Source of the DNA: Bacteroidales bacterium
GTDB lineage: Bacteria; Bacteroidota; Bacteroidia; Bacteroidales; Dysgonomonadaceae
Length of the DNA stretch: 7,474 nucleotides
Reading direction: 5' to 3'
NCBI GenBank assembly: GCA_012728155.1
Contig: JAAYFR010000133.1
Coordinates: 1 to 7,474, forward strand
Position numbers and translations under genes: made by a program
Shown here: positions 6,321-7,474 of the stretch, piece by piece
Layout of the letters: each line of letters starts with the position of its first letter
Numbering within the stretch: position 1 is the stretch's first letter
The notes under the pieces: model-generated
The model's database searches: none
Told to the model about the DNA's origin: nothing
The model's input: the letters and a program-made list of their open reading frames with translations, nothing else

Positions 6321-6929
6321 CTATAAACTGTTTAAAGCCGCTATCCGGCTGATATACTTGCCTATAATATCGAATTCGAGATTCACCACAGTTCCTCTCT
6401 TTATCTGATGGAAATTGGTGAATTCATAAGTGTAAGGGATAATTGCCACTTTGAAACTGTTGTCGGTCGGCTCCACCACGGTGAGACTGACACCGTTCAC
6501 AGTAACCGAACCTTTCTCCACTGTCAGATATCCTTTTTTTGCCATCTCACGGTCGAACAGATATTCAAAAGTAAAGTACCAACTGCCATCGGCCTCTTTC
6601 ACATCCGCACAGACAGCGATCTGGTCTACATGACCTTGCACAATATGACCATCGAGTCGGCCGTTCATCGGCATGCTGCGCTCCAGATTCACTTTACTCC
6701 CTACCTCCAGCAAGCCGAGATTCGACCGTTCGAGCGTCTCCTTAATTGCCGTTACGGTATAGTCATCACCGTCGATTGAGACCACCGTGAGGCACACTCC
6801 GTTATGCGACACGCTCTGGTCTATTTTCAACTCTCCTGTAAAAGAGCACCTTAACGTTATATGCAGGTTCCCTTTATCCTTACTTAGTGCGACCACAGTG
6901 GCCGCTTCTTCTATAATTCCTGAAAACAT
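6321..6929 (-). CDS. ribE: Riboflavin synthase (alpha subunit)
   Basis: This 202-residue enzyme catalyses the dismutation of two 6,7-dimethyl-8-ribityllumazine molecules to riboflavin and 5-amino-6-ribitylamino-uracil, the last step of riboflavin synthesis. Both tandem lumazine-binding domains are present: domain 1 at about 1-92 (start MFSGIIEE, 'NGVCLTVV' at 43-50) and domain 2 at about 93-190 ('DGHIVQGHVD' at 93-102, then 'KGSVTVNGVSLTVV' at 139-152). The end 'VVNLEFDIIGKYI' is characteristic. The start residues MFSG differ from the common MFTG by a conservative Thr/Ser swap. Length is normal for the family, and the conserved Cys46 of domain 1 is intact. It lies 57 bp after the M13 peptidase and 14 bp before the nitroreductase. 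The short 57-bp gap leaves no room for an FMN (RFN) riboswitch. Confidence 0.96.
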   Translation of the reverse strand: MFSGIIEEAATVVALSKDKGNLHITLRCSFTGELKIDQSVSHNGVCLTVVSIDGDDYTVTAIKETLERSNLGLLEVGSKVNLERSMPMNGRLDGHIVQGHVDQIAVCADVKEADGSWYFTFEYLFDREMAKKGYLTVEKGSVTVNGVSLTVVEPTDNSFKVAIIPYTYEFTNFHQIKRGTVVNLEFDIIGKYISRIAALNSL

Positions 6930-6941
6930 ATCTTTTAGATG

Positions 6942-6980
6942 TGATAATTTGTTGATTTACTGATTTGATAACTGATAATT
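6942..6980. repeat. Cluster of five TGAT-type repeats before ribE
   Basis: Within 39 bases of A/T-rich DNA the plus strand has five TGATWW copies starting at 6942, 6953, 6961, 6966 and 6973. The first and last extend to TGATAATT, 31 bases apart. They sit between the M13 stop codon and the ribE start codon. They may be an A/T-rich accident or a regulatory array; nothing else in the 57-bp gap is recognisable. Confidence 0.3.
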
Positions 6981-6986
6981 ATAATT

Positions 6987-7474
6987 TTACCAGATAGAGG
7001 CACGCTCCTCCACCGGCAGATACATCGGATCGGTCGGTTGAATACCGAACGCTTCATACCATGCGCCAATATGCGGAAGCGCTGCGTCCACACGCCATTT
7101 TCCAAGTGAGTGGGGATCTACCTTCGTAAGGCGGAGAATTTCAGCATCCCGCACATTGCCTGCCCAAAGCGCAGCATAACTGAGGAAGAAACGCTGTGCC
7201 GGAGTGAAACCATCGAAAAGTTCGTTCGATTGTGCTTGTCGGGTTTTCTGAAAAGCGTGATAGGAAACCTGCAAACCGCCATGATCGGCAATATTTTCAC
7301 CCAGTGTGTAACGACCGTTGGCATGCACAGTGTCGAGGACCTCTATATTATTAAAATAGTCGACCAGCACATTGGCCCTTTTTTCAAACCGTTCGGCATC
7401 TTCGGCACTCCACCATTCTGCCAAATTGCCCTCTTTATCAAATTTACGCCCCTGGTCGTCGAACCCATGTGTCA
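6987..7474 (-). CDS. M13 (neprilysin-type) zinc metallopeptidase, C-terminal fragment (5' end outside window)
   Basis: Only the last 161 residues are inside the window; the frame is open to the right edge, so this is a window cut and not a pseudogene. The visible start reads THGFDDQGRKFDKEGN, the sequence that directly follows HExx in the HExxH zinc motif, so this His (7467-7469) is the second zinc ligand. The third ligand is the Glu of 'GENIAD' (7296-7298), with its partner Asp at 7284-7286. The C-terminal block 'DPHSLGKWRV' supplies the His (7110-7112) and Arg (7092-7094) that correspond to neprilysin's substrate and transition-state residues, and the protein ends in '...ASIW', like the family. 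A likely role is degradation of peptides in the periplasm or outer envelope. The signal peptide, if any, is outside the window. A TTG at 7422-7424 is an internal codon, not the start. Confidence 0.93.
   Translation of the reverse strand, partial: THGFDDQGRKFDKEGNLAEWWSAEDAERFEKRANVLVDYFNNIEVLDTVHANGRYTLGENIADHGGLQVSYHAFQKTRQAQSNELFDGFTPAQRFFLSYAALWAGNVRDAEILRLTKVDPHSLGKWRVDAALPHIGAWYEAFGIQPTDPMYLPVEERASIW

Noticed and set aside
6408..6779. 123-residue open frame on the plus strand
   Set aside because: It is antisense to ribE, a certain gene.
6930..6986. FMN riboswitch before ribE
   Set aside because: The gap is 57 bases and A/T-rich, too short for an RFN element, and none of its conserved stems can be seen.
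7118..7324. 68-residue open frame on the minus strand
   Set aside because: It is an out-of-frame shadow within the M13 peptidase coding region, whose zinc-site residues are in the other frame.
7422..7424. TTG as the start of a short 145-residue gene
   Set aside because: The frame stays open and matches M13 peptidase upstream of this codon, so it is an internal Leu codon.

Overview
The window looks like a chromosomal segment from a Bacteroidota bacterium, most likely order Bacteroidales. A Dysgonomonadaceae/Porphyromonadaceae-type host is my guess from protein style, not something I can prove here. The evidence is the Bacteroidales-type set of envelope genes, starts without strong Shine-Dalgarno sequences, and two promoter candidates of the Bacteroidetes sigma-ABfr type (TTTG ... 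TAnnTTTG). Every credible gene lies on the minus strand, so transcription runs from high to low coordinates. There is no tRNA, rRNA, IS element, CRISPR array or phage gene.

In transcription order, the first part (about 7474 to 5749) is metabolic: the C-terminal third or less of an M13 (neprilysin-type) zinc metallopeptidase, riboflavin synthase (ribE), and a nitroreductase-family flavoprotein only 14 bp behind ribE. The last two pair a gene for making the FMN precursor with a likely FMN-using enzyme.

The second part (5628 to 1) is an envelope-biogenesis cluster that begins with its own promoter candidate. It encodes an outer-membrane beta-barrel protein carrying the SPYSRYG motif, a secreted TPR protein, an LptC-like LPS-transport lipoprotein, a CNNM/CBS/CorC-type membrane protein (often called 'hemolysin'), and the N-terminal part of a membrane-anchored PpiD/SurA-type peptidyl-prolyl isomerase that runs off the left edge. 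The last gene has its own candidate -7 element. The set joins LPS export, OMP folding and ion or membrane homeostasis. The barrel and TPR proteins have no firm function and are the most interesting unknowns.

Intergenic regions are all under 180 bp. They hold two inverted repeats (4124-4160, and 5640-5671 around the promoter) and a run of TGAT repeats before ribE. I found no convincing evidence of a new defence, mobile or RNA-based system; the window is mostly ordinary core genome.
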